Positions 8,268 through 17,517 are shown, counted from the stretch's first letter. The stretch is 64,000 bases of DNA from Salinigranum rubrum (GCF_002906575.1 NZ_CP026309.1:186001-250000), one strand, 5' to 3'. Translations and numbers: made by a program. Notes: a model not told the origin generated them from the letters alone.

Positions 8268-8353
8268 GAACTCTCCCGACGTTTATAAACACCCTTTCAG
8301 GATAGCGTCAGACGCATCCAGTACGGCGCCTCACAGGGACTCGTACACGACTC

Positions 8354-8556
8354 GTGAAGGCAGCCGTATCCCGAGGCCCAGGCGACATCACGCGCCCGTC
8401 CGGGCGTACGCCGAGGAATTCATGGACGACGTGCTGCTGGGAACGCTGGATCCGTCGCCGATCTCCACGAAGACCGTCGACCTCGACGGCGTCCCTGAGG
8501 GAGACGAGGCGATGGACGAGCGGGAGGCGATCGAGGTTCTGGTGAGACTCGACCGG
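8354..8556 (+). pseudogene. Zinc-dependent alcohol dehydrogenase relic with internal deletion
   Basis: Two ends of one gene lie side by side in different frames. From GTG 8354 the sequence reads MKAAVSRGPGDI, the standard N-terminus of Zn-type (formaldehyde/threonine-like) alcohol dehydrogenases. From about 8392, in another frame, it reads APVRAYAEEFMDDVLLGTLD through VDLDGVPEGDEAMDEREAIEVLVRL, the standard C-terminus of the same family. Roughly 330 residues with the zinc and NAD sites are missing. The junction is near 8388-8392. The simplest reading is a single internal deletion that left both ends. Confidence 0.72.
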
Positions 8557-8782
8557 CAGCACGTCGGCATCGCCCCGTCCCCGTTCTTCCGGTCTTCGAC
8601 TCGGACTACTGTTTGCCCTTTCCTCGCCGCGGACCGCAGAGACGGAGGGGAACACTGCGAGCCGACTCGGTTCCGCGAGCGAGACGCGCCCCGTGTACAG
8701 CACAGCCTCCCAGAACTGTCTCTAGTTGGAGAGTTGACCACGCCCGTAACTCATATACGAACGGAGACACGACTCCACACCG
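8557..8782 (+). other. Intergenic region with TATA box for the ECF operon
   Basis: No gene recognised. TCATATAC at 8751-8758 is a good TATA-like element and predicts a transcript start near 8780, just before the ATG at 8783. No cobalamin or thiamine riboswitch consensus was noticed. Confidence 0.45.
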
Positions 8783-8887
8783 ATGAAAGAAACCGTTCGA
8801 ACCGAGTGTATGAAGAGAAAATTCCTCCGAACAGTCCGACCGAAGCACGACCTACTGCGGAGTGTCAGCCATGGCCGAACGGACTGA
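8783..8887 (+). CDS. Possible 34-residue leader peptide overlapping ecfS
   Basis: ATG 8783 lies about 28 bases after the TATA-like box, as in leaderless haloarchaeal genes. The frame encodes a very basic peptide, MKETVRTECMKRKFLRTVRP plus 14 residues, and stops at 8885-8887, 17 bases inside the ecfS frame. Its basic character is unlike normal haloarchaeal proteins. It could be a regulatory upstream ORF that couples translation to ecfS, or chance. Nothing beyond position and start context supports expression. Confidence 0.3.
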   Translation: MKETVRTECMKRKFLRTVRPKHDLLRSVSHGRTD

Positions 8888-9491
8888 GTCGGGCTTTCTC
8901 GGGGGCATTCGCCGGGAGTTCACCACGCAGACGTGGGCGCTCATCCCCGTGGGCGTCGCGCTGAGCGTCGTCGCCGCCTACGTCGTGAACGTGGTGAGGG
9001 TGCCGTTCCTCTACCTCGACGCGCTCGGCGTGGTGCTCGTCGCGCTCCTGGCCGGCCCGTGGGCGGCCGCGTTGACCGGCGTGTTCGTCAACGTCGTCGA
9101 GGGGTTCCTCGTCAACCCGACGTTCTGGGCGTACACGCCGCTGCAGGTGGCGTTCGGCCTCGCGGCGGGCTACATGGCCCGCCGCGGGTGGTTCCGCCGC
9201 TACTGGAAGGTGGTCGTCGTCGGCCTCGTCATCGCCGTCATCTCCATCGTGATGGGCGCGCCCATCACGGTGCTCGCCTTCGGCGGCGTCACCGGAACGG
9301 GGTCGGACGCCGTGACGACGTTCTTCCGCGCCACCGGCGCGAACATCTGGTCGGCCGTGGTGGGCCAGACGCTCGTCGTCGAACCCATCGACAAGGTGGT
9401 CACCGTCCTCCTCGCCGCGCTCGTCGCCAAGCGGATTCCGCGACGGTACATGCCGGACACGGCGGCGCGCGTCCTCGACCGGGAGGAGTGA
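8871..9491 (+). CDS. ECF transporter substrate-binding S component
   Basis: 206 residues with about five or six hydrophobic segments: residues about 25-45 (LIPVGVALSVVAAYVVNVVR), 48-75, 85-105, 115-145 and 150-185. The pattern, with short loops and the sequence LDALGVVLVALLAGPWAAALTGV, is typical of S components that capture a vitamin or metal-type micronutrient in the membrane. The ligand is not readable. Start at ATG 8871 is preferred over GTG 8862 because GGAG precedes it at normal distance. It is followed after 31 bases by the T component and then the ATPases, so the three form one transport operon. Confidence 0.82.
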   Translation: MAERTESGFLGGIRREFTTQTWALIPVGVALSVVAAYVVNVVRVPFLYLDALGVVLVALLAGPWAAALTGVFVNVVEGFLVNPTFWAYTPLQVAFGLAAGYMARRGWFRRYWKVVVVGLVIAVISIVMGAPITVLAFGGVTGTGSDAVTTFFRATGANIWSAVVGQTLVVEPIDKVVTVLLAALVAKRIPRRYMPDTAARVLDREE

Positions 9492-9522
9492 ACGGACCCA
9501 TGCCGCCCGGGGGACGCCGTCG

Positions 9523-10287
9523 ATGAGCGCGCTCGCCGGCTACCAGCGCGGCGAGAGCGTCGTCCACCGACTCCACCCGGTGACGAAGGTCACGCTTCTC
9601 GTCTGTTGTGTCCTCGGGGCGTACCTCGCACCGCCGGTCGCGCTGGTGGCGCTGCTCGGCCTGCTCGTCTGTTCGAGCGCCGTCGCGGGAGTCGCCACGA
9701 GCGTCGGTCGCGCAGCCCTCCCTATTCTCGTCCCGCTCGCCCTCGGCCTGCTCGCCATCCACGGCTTCTTCCGAGCGGGTTCCGGGGCCGTCCTCGCTTC
9801 GGTCGGCCCCCTCACGCTCTGGCGCGACGGCGTCGCGTACGCGATTTCGTTTCTCGGCGTGCTCACCGCGTTCGTCCTCGCCGGCCTCGTCTTCGTCTCG
9901 ACCACCCACCCGAAGAAGCTGATGACCGGGCTCACCGACGCGGGCGTCCCGCGGAAACTGGGCTACGTGTTCGTCGCCTCGCTCCAACTGGTCCCGGACC
10001 TCAGGCGGCGGGCCGAACGCATCGTCGACGCCCAGCGCTCGCGCGGCCTCGATACCCGGGGGTCGGTCCCGAGTCGAGTGCGGGCGCTCGTCTCGCTCCT
10101 CGGTCCGTTGCTCATCGGCGCGCTCGTCTCGACGCAGACTCGGTCGCTCGCGCTGGAGGCGCGCGGCTTCTCTCTCGACGGACCCCGCACGTCGCTGTAC
10201 GCGCTCTCTTCGACCCGACTCGACTGGGCGCTCCGCGTCGGGGGCGTCCTCGGCGTCGTCGGCCTCGCGGGGTGGCGACTGCTGTGA
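9523..10287 (+). CDS. ECF transporter T component (CbiQ/EcfT family)
   Basis: 254 residues. N-terminal membrane helices (TLLVCCVLGAYLAPPVALVA and following) are succeeded by the long coupling helices that carry the two conserved Ala-Arg-Gly type motifs, seen as DAQRSRGLD near residue 175 and ALEARGF near residue 212. These contact the ATPases. The start region YQRGESVVHRLHPVTKV is also typical. The last codons overlap the ATPase start by four bases (GTGA), implying translational coupling. Confidence 0.88.
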   Translation: MSALAGYQRGESVVHRLHPVTKVTLLVCCVLGAYLAPPVALVALLGLLVCSSAVAGVATSVGRAALPILVPLALGLLAIHGFFRAGSGAVLASVGPLTLWRDGVAYAISFLGVLTAFVLAGLVFVSTTHPKKLMTGLTDAGVPRKLGYVFVASLQLVPDLRRRAERIVDAQRSRGLDTRGSVPSRVRALVSLLGPLLIGALVSTQTRSLALEARGFSLDGPRTSLYALSSTRLDWALRVGGVLGVVGLAGWRLL

Positions 10288-11995
10288 CCGAGTTCACACT
10301 CGACGACGTCACGTTCCGGTATCGCGACGGCGGCGACGCCGCGCTCCGTGACGTCTCTCTCCGAGTCGACGAGGGTTCGTTCCTCGGGGTCACCGGCCCG
10401 GCCGACGCGGGAAAGACGACGCTCTGTCGACTCCTCGCGGGGTTCGTCCCCCACTTCTTCTCGGGCGACCTCGCCGGTTCGGTGACGGTCGACGGCGTCG
10501 ACGTCCCGTCGGCGAGCATCGCCGCGCTCGGGGGACGGGTCGGCTACGTCTTCGAGAACCCCTTCGACCAGTTGACCGGCGCGGCCACGACGGTGTTGGA
10601 GGAGGTCGCCTTCGGGCTCGAACAGCGGGGGGTCCCCACCGACGAACTCCACGCGCGGTCGATGGAGGCGCTCGGGCGTGTCGGCGTCGCCGACCTCGCC
10701 GACCGCGACCCGAACGCCCTCTCGGGGGACAGCTCCAGCGGGTCGCGGTGGCGAGCGTCCTCGCGCTCGCCCCTCGACTCCTGCTCCTGGACGAGCCGAC
10801 GGCGGAACTCGACCCCGACGGGACCGACGCCGTCTTCGACGTGGCGGGCCGCCTCCACCGCGAGGGGTACACGGTCGTCGTCGCGAGCCAGGACCTCCAG
10901 CGGCTCGCCCCCCGAGCCGACCGACTCCTCGTCGCTGACGCCGGGCGCGTGGTCCGAGACGGTTCCCCACGGGACGTCCTCTCCGACCGCTCGCTCGACG
11001 ACCGACTCCGCGTCCCCCCGACGGTTCGTCTCGGCCGCGCACTCCGCGACGACGGGGTCGTCCCGCCCACCCGCCCGCTCCCGCTCACGGTCGAGGAGGC
11101 CGTCGACGAACTCCGGACGCACGTGGACCTGGCTGGGGAAGCGACGACACAGCCTCCGGCCGACGGGGGAGACGCGGTCGGCACGACGACCACGGAGCCG
11201 CTGGTGCGTCTCACCGACGTTCACCACGTGTACGACGCGTCCGAGCGGGGAGGTCGTGTCGAGGCGCTCCGCGGCGTCGACCTCGCCATGGACGGCGGCT
11301 GCATCGCGCTCCTCGGCCCGAACGGGGCGGGCAAGACGACGCTCGTGAAGCACCTCAACGGCCTGCTCACTCCGACGACGGGTCGCGTCGTCGTCGACGG
11401 GAGGGACACGCGAGAGACGCGGGTGTCGACCCTCGCCGCCGACGTGGGACTGGTCTTTCAGAACCCCGACGACCAGTTGTTTCACTCGCGCGTCGCCGAC
11501 GAGGTCCGGTTCGGCCCCGAGAACATCGGAGCCGGCGACGTCGACGCGCGCGTCGACCGCGCGCTGTCGCGGGTGGGACTCGACGGCATGGGCGGGGCGG
11601 ACACGTACGAACTCGGTCGCGCCGCGCGGAAACGCGTCGCGCTCGCGTCCGTGCTCGCCATGGAGCCGCGGGTGGTCGTCCTCGACGAACCGACGGCCGG
11701 ACAGGACGCCGCGGGCGTCGAGCGCGTCGGACGGGTCGTCGAGACCCTTGCCGCCGACGGTCACCTGGTGGTCGTCGTCACACACGACGTGGCGTTCGCC
11801 ACCGATCACGCCGACCGCGTCCTCGTCCTCTCCGGCGGCGAACTGCTCGCGGACGGGTCGCCCCGTACGGTGTTCACCGACGAAGCCGTGACCGCCGAGT
11901 CGGGCGTTCAGGCGCCCGTTCCGACCCGGGTCGGCGCCGCCCTCGGCTTCGACGGCGTGGTGAACGTCGACGACTTGCTCGCTCGCCTCCGGTGA
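10284..11995 (+). CDS. Fused ECF ATPase, two ABC domains (one-base frameshift at 10724-10728)
   Basis: Once corrected, about 570 residues with two ABC ATPase domains in tandem, equivalent to EcfA1 plus EcfA2, energising the upstream S and T components. Domain 1 has Walker A GPADAGKTT, Q-loop ENPFDQLTG and Walker B LLLLDEPTAELD. Domain 2 has Walker A GPNGAGKTT, Q-loop FQNPDDQLF and Walker B VVVLDEPTAGQD. The frame breaks at the first signature motif: five G in a run where six would read ALSGGQLQRVAVASV. The length modulo three agrees with one missing base. The second domain lacks a recognisable LSGGQ, having ELGRAARKRVALAS at that place. Start is GTG 10284, overlapping the T component. Confidence 0.85.
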
Positions 11996-12037
11996 GAAAC
12001 CGCTCGCCTTCGGCGAAAATTGTGGGTCTCTCGTCGC

Positions 12038-12516
12038 TTACAGCCTGTCCGCCGCCGCGACGTAGACGCCGGCCAGCACCAGTCCGTACACGACGTGCCA
12101 CAGGAGCGAGGGAACCGCGAAGTTGGGGAACGGCGGGTTCGCGGGGAGCCGACCGCGCTCAGCCACAGCGGCATGAGCAGCGCCGCGAGCACGATCCAGG
12201 TGACGACGCCCCACGCGAGTCCGAGTCCGAGGTGTCTCCCGGCCGAATCGAGTCCGAACCCCCCGGCGAGGGCGGCGAAGACGACACCGAGGACGGCCCC
12301 GTGTGAGAGGTGGACGACGAGCCCCAGTCCCGGGTTCGGAGGTGGTGCGAGCGCGTACAGCGAAGGGATGGCGACGGCGAGCGTGGGCGGACTCATCGCG
12401 AGCACGAGCGCGCCCATCACCGCAGCGCCGACGACGCCGCCGACTGCGCCTGCCTTCCAGTTACCGGTCGATGCGCCGACGGATTCCGACGAGGCCGTGG
12501 TCGTTGTCGTGGACAC
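12038..12516 (-). CDS. Haloarchaeal multi-pass membrane protein (one-base frameshift at 12143-12146)
   Basis: Corrected product about 159 residues with four or five hydrophobic helices (AVGGVVGAAVMGALVLAM, VVHLSHGAVLGVVFAALAGG, LGLAWGVVTWIVLAALLMPL, PSLLWHVVYGLVLAGVYVAA). The frame breaks in a G/C run; adding one base joins LWLSAVGSPANPPFPNFAVP to the last helix and the TAA at 12038-12040. GTG at 12516 (STTTTTASSESVG) is the preferred start, since the longer frame would need TTG. Function unknown; it looks like a conserved haloarchaeal integral membrane family. It converges on the ECF operon. Confidence 0.65.
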
Positions 12517-12705
12517 GCTCGGGAGGAGTCGGCGCAGGTACAACGCTGTTGGCCGGCTGTGGGTGGCGCGCTCCCAGCGGCGGTAGGTTCATGTAGACGG
12601 TTCGACAGCGGCCGTCTCGGGTCGTTGCGACGCCCGTCGAGACCGGGTGTCGGGCTCGTCTCGCTTCCGTTCAGCCACGAGACTGCACGGGTCGCCCGTC
12701 ACCGC

Positions 12706-15700
12706 TTACCGGCGTCGACGGAGCCCAACGCCGACCGCGGCTGCAGCGAGAACGAGCAGGAGCGCGAGCGCCACGGCGCTCACACGACCGTCGGAGCCCG
12801 GGAGTTCTTCGGGCGCGACGCCGTCGGCGTCCACGTCGGGGACGGGGACGTCGTCCGGTAGCTCCTCGGCGAGGTCGTCGAGCACGGCGTCCTCGTCCGC
12901 CGAGTCACCAGTGTCGTCAGTCGCCTCCGGTGTCGTCGGCCGAGCCGGATCGAGCGAGGGGGGCGAGACGACGGTCCGATCGGCGGAGATGACGAACAGC
13001 GAGAAGTGCGGCGTCTGCACTTCGAGCGTGACGTAGCCGTTCGCCGTACTGACGACGCGCGATTCGAGTCGCGTCCACGTGTCCGTCGGTTCGTCGTAGT
13101 GGTCGACGACCAGTTGCTCGGACGTGACGCCCATCGCGTCGACCCGCGACTGGCGGACGGTCATCGTGACGACGGCGGGCCGGTTCTTGACGCTCGGCGG
13201 GACGGAGATGTCGAGCGACGCGACGACGTCCTCCTCGTCACCGGCGTAGTTCGACTCGGCGGGCGGGCTCTCCAGCTGACTGGCGCGCCAGCGCCCGCGT
13301 GCACGGTCCGAGAACTTGACCTGCACCGACTCGACCGAGTCACTGGCCGCGCCGAACGTCGCGCGACCGGTCACGCTGTCGATCGGATTCGACGTCGAGA
13401 GCAGGACCCGTCCGGTCGGCGCTTGCTCCCCGCTGCTGCTCCTCGGCTCCGTGACGTCGGTCACGACCACCGTGACGGTCCCCGTCGCCGTGCCACCGTT
13501 TCCGTCGTCGACCTCGTAGGTGAACGAGTCGGATCCGGCGAAGTCCTCGTCGGGCGCGTAGCTGAACGACCCGTTCGCGAACCGCGTCAGCGTCCCGTTC
13601 GTCGGCGAGGCTCCGAGGGTCGCGTTCACGAGGAGGCTATCGCCGTCCGCGTCGACGTCGTTCGCGAGGACGCCGGGGGCCCGAACAGCGAGCGAAGTGT
13701 CCTCTTTCATCGTGTACTGGTCGTCGGCGACGGCCGGGACGTCGTTGACAGCGAGGACCGACACCGTCACCGTGGCGGCGTCCGACCCGCCAGCGTCGGT
13801 GAGCGTCACCGTCACCGTCCGCGGCCGCGTGTCCGGCGCATCCGCGTTCGTGTTCTCGTACGTCAGGGTCCCGACGAGCGACTCGATCTGTGCGTCGGTA
13901 ACGCCGGGTTCGAAGTCGACGCCGAGCGCCTCCCCGTCCGCTCCTCGTTCGCCCGAGCGGACGGTCCCGACCGTCGTCCCCGAGACGCTGACCGTCGACC
14001 CGGCGGTCAGTCCCGCCGACAGCGAGACGGGACCGCTGGTGTTCAGCGCGAGCGCGTCCTCGCTTGCCGTCCCGTTCGCCGTGACGCTGGCGACGAGCGT
14101 TCCCGTCGTCCGCGTCGCGTCGGGGTCGGTGACGGTGACGTGCGGTGCCGCGTCGAGCGACACCGGCGCACCGTCTTCGGTGTACGCGACCGTCGTCCCG
14201 TCGAGGTTCGACAGGACCGGCGGGTCGGCGACGGCGGCGACGGTGACCGTGACCGTCCCCTGGGTGGTCCCGCCGTTGCCGTCGTCGACCTCGTAAGTGA
14301 AGCTGTCCGTGCCCGTGAAGTCGGGGTCGGGGGTGTAGTCGAAGGAGCCGTCGGCGGCGAGCGAGAGCGACCCGTTCGCCGGTCCTGACGCGACTGTCGC
14401 GGTGAGACCGTCAGCTTCGACGTCGGTGTCGTTCGCGAGGACGCCCGCCGAGACGTCGATGCTCAACGTCGCATCCTCGTCGGTGGTGTACTCGTCGTCG
14501 TCGACGGTCGGCGCGTCGTTGACCGCCGTCACGGAAACCGAGACGGTCGCGGTATCGGTCCCGCCGTTGTCGTCGTCGACTTCGTAGGTGAACGAGTCGC
14601 TCCCGAAGAAGTCGGGGTCGGGGGTGTAGTCGAAGGAGCCGTCGGCGGCGAGCGAGAGCGACCCGTTCGCCGGTCCTGACGCGACTGTCGCGGTCAGAGT
14701 GTCGTCGTCGGCATCGGTGTCGTCGCCGAGAACGCCAGGTGCGGAGACCGACAGCGTGGTGTCTTCGTCGGTCGTGTAGCTGTCCCCGGTCGCCGTCGGT
14801 CCGTCGTTCACTCCCGTGACGGTGACCGAGACGGCCCCGGCGTCGGTGCCGCCGTTGCCGTCGTCGACCTCGTAGGTGAACGTGTCGCTCCCGAAGAAGT
14901 CGGGGTCGGGGGTGTAGTCGAAGGAGCCGTCGGCGGCGAGCGAGAGCGACCCGTTCGCCGGGCCGCCGGTGACCGTCGCGGTCAGGGTGTCACCGTCGAC
15001 GTCCGCGTCGTTGCCGAGAACGCCCGCCGAGGCGTCGACGACCAGTTCGGTGTCTTCGTCCGTCGTGTAGCTGTCGCCGTCCGCGACCGGCGCGTCGTTG
15101 ACTGCCGTCACGGAGACGGAGACGGTCCCGCCGTCGGTGCCGCCGTTGCCGTCGTCGACCTGGTAGGTGAACGAGTCGGACCCGGCGAAGTCGGCGTCGG
15201 GGGTGTAGGTGAACGTCCCGCTGGCGACGGAGACGCTCCCGTTCGACGGCTCCGCGAGTACCGTGTACGTCAGGTCGTCGCCGTCGACGTCGGTCGCCGC
15301 CCCCACGACGGTTCCAGCCGTGTCCTCGTCGGTCGTGAGGCTGTCGTCCGGAGCCACCGGTGCGTCGTTGACGTTGGTGACCGTGACGGAGACGGTCGCG
15401 GTGTCGGTGCCGCCGTTGCCGTCCGCGACCTCGTAGGTGAACGCGTCGCTCCCGAAGAAGTCGGTGTCCGGCACGTACGTGAACGTCTCGTTGACGTTGT
15501 ACACCCAGCCGTCGTCGGCCTGCGAGGCGACGCTGTACGTCAGGTCGTCGCCGTCGACGTCGGTCGCGCTGACGTCGACGTCCGCGGAGACTTCCTCGTC
15601 GGTGGTGAGGCTATCCGTCGTCGCGACCGGCGCGTCGTTCGTCGCCGAGACGGTCACGGAGACGGTTCCGGTGTCGGTGCCGTCGGTGCCGTCGTCGACC

Positions 15701-17517
15701 TGGTAGCTGAAGACGTTCGACCCGACGAAGTCGTCGTCGGGGTCGTAGGTGAGCGTGGTGCCGTCGACCGTCACCGTGCCGTCGGTCGGCTGGGTCACCA
15801 CGGAGTAGGTGAGCGAGTCGCCGTCGACGTCCGTCGACGGCAGGGTGAGACTCCCGCTCGTGTCCTCGTCGGTCGTCAGGCTCTCGTCGCTCGCGACTGG
15901 CACGTCCGGCGTTCCCGAAACCGTCACGTCGACGGTCACCGTGTCGGTGCCGCCGACGCCGTCGTCGACCTGGACGTCGAAGCTGTCGCTCCCGAAGAAG
16001 TCGGCGTCCGGCGTGTACGTCAGCCCGCTCGGGGTGACGCCGGTGCCGACGCTGGCCGTCGCGTCGAAGCCCCCGAGCGTCCCGTTCGACGGCGCGCTCG
16101 CGACGGACCACGTCAGGGTACTCCCGCCCTCGGTGTCGGTGACCGCCAGCAGGCTGTCGATGCTCGTCGCGCCGTCGTCCTCGTCGACCGAGAGGCTCGG
16201 CGACGCGGTGTCGAACGTCGGCGGCGTGTTCGGGACGGGGACGAACGCGCTTGCGGGACCTGCCTCGTAGTAGAGGTTTCGAAGCCCCGACCCCTCGGTC
16301 ACGACCACGAGTTCGTCCGAAGGCGTCACCTCGAACCCCAACTCACCGGTACTGCTCGACGGGAAGCCGAGAGTCACTCCCTCGCGCCACTGGCCACCGG
16401 TGGCTGTCCGTGCGTAGAGCCGCTGGCTCTGCTGCGACCAGTCCGCGCTCTTCGCGTCGGCCAGGATGTACACGTCGTACGTCCCCTGCGTCGTGTAGGC
16501 CAGTCCGGTCGCGGTGAGGTCCCGCGACGTGTTTCGGTGGACGAGGGTGTCCTGCATCGCCCCCGACTCGTCGCTCCGGTAGTAGAGTTCGCTCTCGACG
16601 ATGTTGTATTCCGCGTCGTACTCGGTGTGCGCGTACGTCATGCGGGTGTCGCCGTTCTCGTCGACGAACGCGTCACCGAGATAGTAGTCCTTCCCGTCGC
16701 CCGTCGAGTCGAGGACCTTCGTCAGACTGCTCCAGCTTCCCCCCGACGGTCGTGTCGCGTAGTAGAGGTTACCGTAGTAGTCGTTCTGGTTGTCCTCGCG
16801 GACGAACCACGCGTGGACGGCGTTCGCGCTGTCGACGTCGAGCGCTCCGACCTTGACCTCGTTCGTGCCGCTCCCGCCGGTCGAGACGATGGTCTCGATG
16901 GTCCAGCCGCCGTTCCCGTCGGGCGTCGCATAGCGGATGTCGTTCGTCTGGGTCGCGTCGTCGGCGTCGCTGTATTCGTACTGGATGTGGGGCTGGTCGT
17001 TTCCGTCGACGACGAGTATCGCGTCGTAGAAGTTCTGCCACCCGTTGGAGTGGCTGGCGCTCTCGACCCACGAGTGGGTCCACGTGTTGCCGTCGTACGT
17101 GCCGTAGAGCACGCCGCGTGTTCCTGCGATGTTGTCCCCGTAGGCCCCCTCGAACACGACGTGGAGGTGGTCCTGCGAGTCGATGGCGAGACCGAGGTTA
17201 CCGGAGAGTCGCTCGACCGTGACGTCGGTCACGTCCGCGGCCGTGAACGACGTGACGGTCGACCACGTGGTACCGTTCCACGCGCGCACGGTGATACGGT
17301 CGGTCTCGTCGATGCTGACGATGTGCGGCGTCCCCGAACTGTTCTGCGCCATGTCGTTGTTCGCCCACGTGTTGCTGCTGAACGTGTCGACCGTGCCCGA
17401 CTGGATGCCGCCGCCGCTCGCCTGGACCGGTGTGACGACCGTCGTCACGCTGAGGAGCACGAGGACGACGACGGCGACGGGCCCGAACTGTCGCGCTCTC
17501 CGACTCCGACCGGTCAC
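12706..17517 (-). CDS. Giant secreted surface protein with cadherin-like tandem repeats
   Basis: 1603 residues. A Sec signal peptide (VAVVVLVLLSVTTVVTPVQA) precedes an extracellular region of about 390 residues rich in Trp/Asp motifs that resembles a beta-propeller or BNR-type sensor. Then come eight cadherin-like (tandem-95 type) repeats, each beginning NDAPVA-like and containing SLTTDED, DVDGDDLTY and GSDSFTYEVDDGNGGT, interrupted after the seventh by a divergent domain (SNLDGTTVAYTEDGAPVSL onward). A PGF-pre-PGF-like domain (about residues 1370-1500, ending TPHFSLFVIS) leads to an acidic stalk and a C-terminal membrane helix with RRRR. A PGS replaces the usual PGF before the helix. Likely an adhesin or cell-envelope protein. 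GC-rich AT-poor repeats suggest recombination between units. Confidence 0.88.
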   Translation of the reverse strand: MTGRSRRARQFGPVAVVVLVLLSVTTVVTPVQASGGGIQSGTVDTFSSNTWANNDMAQNSSGTPHIVSIDETDRITVRAWNGTTWSTVTSFTAADVTDVTVERLSGNLGLAIDSQDHLHVVFEGAYGDNIAGTRGVLYGTYDGNTWTHSWVESASHSNGWQNFYDAILVVDGNDQPHIQYEYSDADDATQTNDIRYATPDGNGGWTIETIVSTGGSGTNEVKVGALDVDSANAVHAWFVREDNQNDYYGNLYYATRPSGGSWSSLTKVLDSTGDGKDYYLGDAFVDENGDTRMTYAHTEYDAEYNIVESELYYRSDESGAMQDTLVHRNTSRDLTATGLAYTTQGTYDVYILADAKSADWSQQSQRLYARTATGGQWREGVTLGFPSSSTGELGFEVTPSDELVVVTEGSGLRNLYYEAGPASAFVPVPNTPPTFDTASPSLSVDEDDGATSIDSLLAVTDTEGGSTLTWSVASAPSNGTLGGFDATASVGTGVTPSGLTYTPDADFFGSDSFDVQVDDGVGGTDTVTVDVTVSGTPDVPVASDESLTTDEDTSGSLTLPSTDVDGDSLTYSVVTQPTDGTVTVDGTTLTYDPDDDFVGSNVFSYQVDDGTDGTDTGTVSVTVSATNDAPVATTDSLTTDEEVSADVDVSATDVDGDDLTYSVASQADDGWVYNVNETFTYVPDTDFFGSDAFTYEVADGNGGTDTATVSVTVTNVNDAPVAPDDSLTTDEDTAGTVVGAATDVDGDDLTYTVLAEPSNGSVSVASGTFTYTPDADFAGSDSFTYQVDDGNGGTDGGTVSVSVTAVNDAPVADGDSYTTDEDTELVVDASAGVLGNDADVDGDTLTATVTGGPANGSLSLAADGSFDYTPDPDFFGSDTFTYEVDDGNGGTDAGAVSVTVTGVNDGPTATGDSYTTDEDTTLSVSAPGVLGDDTDADDDTLTATVASGPANGSLSLAADGSFDYTPDPDFFGSDSFTYEVDDDNGGTDTATVSVSVTAVNDAPTVDDDEYTTDEDATLSIDVSAGVLANDTDVEADGLTATVASGPANGSLSLAADGSFDYTPDPDFTGTDSFTYEVDDGNGGTTQGTVTVTVAAVADPPVLSNLDGTTVAYTEDGAPVSLDAAPHVTVTDPDATRTTGTLVASVTANGTASEDALALNTSGPVSLSAGLTAGSTVSVSGTTVGTVRSGERGADGEALGVDFEPGVTDAQIESLVGTLTYENTNADAPDTRPRTVTVTLTDAGGSDAATVTVSVLAVNDVPAVADDQYTMKEDTSLAVRAPGVLANDVDADGDSLLVNATLGASPTNGTLTRFANGSFSYAPDEDFAGSDSFTYEVDDGNGGTATGTVTVVVTDVTEPRSSSGEQAPTGRVLLSTSNPIDSVTGRATFGAASDSVESVQVKFSDRARGRWRASQLESPPAESNYAGDEEDVVASLDISVPPSVKNRPAVVTMTVRQSRVDAMGVTSEQLVVDHYDEPTDTWTRLESRVVSTANGYVTLEVQTPHFSLFVISADRTVVSPPSLDPARPTTPEATDDTGDSADEDAVLDDLAEELPDDVPVPDVDADGVAPEELPGSDGRVSAVALALLLVLAAAAVGVGLRRRR
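14317..14403. repeat. Near-identical repeat copy 1 within the surface protein gene
   Basis: Encodes GPANGSLSLAADGSFDYTPD-type sequence. About 66 bases are identical to copies at 14608 and 14896, beginning gaagtcggggtcgggggtgt; copy 2 remains identical for about 18 bases more. Confidence 0.8.
14608..14694. repeat. Near-identical repeat copy 2 within the surface protein gene
   Basis: Same core as the copy at 14317, spaced 291 bases, the length of one domain. Identity at the third codon position shows recent duplication or gene conversion. Confidence 0.8.
14896..14962. repeat. Near-identical repeat copy 3 within the surface protein gene
   Basis: Shares the core of the other two copies, spaced 288 bases from copy 2, and diverges after the segment encoding GPANGSLSL. 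Confidence 0.8.

Noticed and set aside
8862-8870. GTG 8862 as start of ecfS
   Set aside because: The ATG at 8871 has GGAG at normal distance; the GTG would place that sequence inside the coding region.
7897-8964. Long plus-strand frame overlapping the ADP-ribosylglycohydrolase
   Set aside because: Its first part is an Arg/Pro-rich shadow of the hydrolase gene; only the short alcohol dehydrogenase C-terminal part is genuine relic sequence.
9606-11348. 580-codon frame crossing ecfT and the ATPase gene
   Set aside because: Arg/Pro-rich shadow through ecfT; only the part after 10284 is the true first half of the ATPase.
13450-16150. CRISPR-like regular repeats
   Set aside because: The repeats are about 290 bases long and lie in frame in the surface protein; they encode protein domains and have no spacer pattern.
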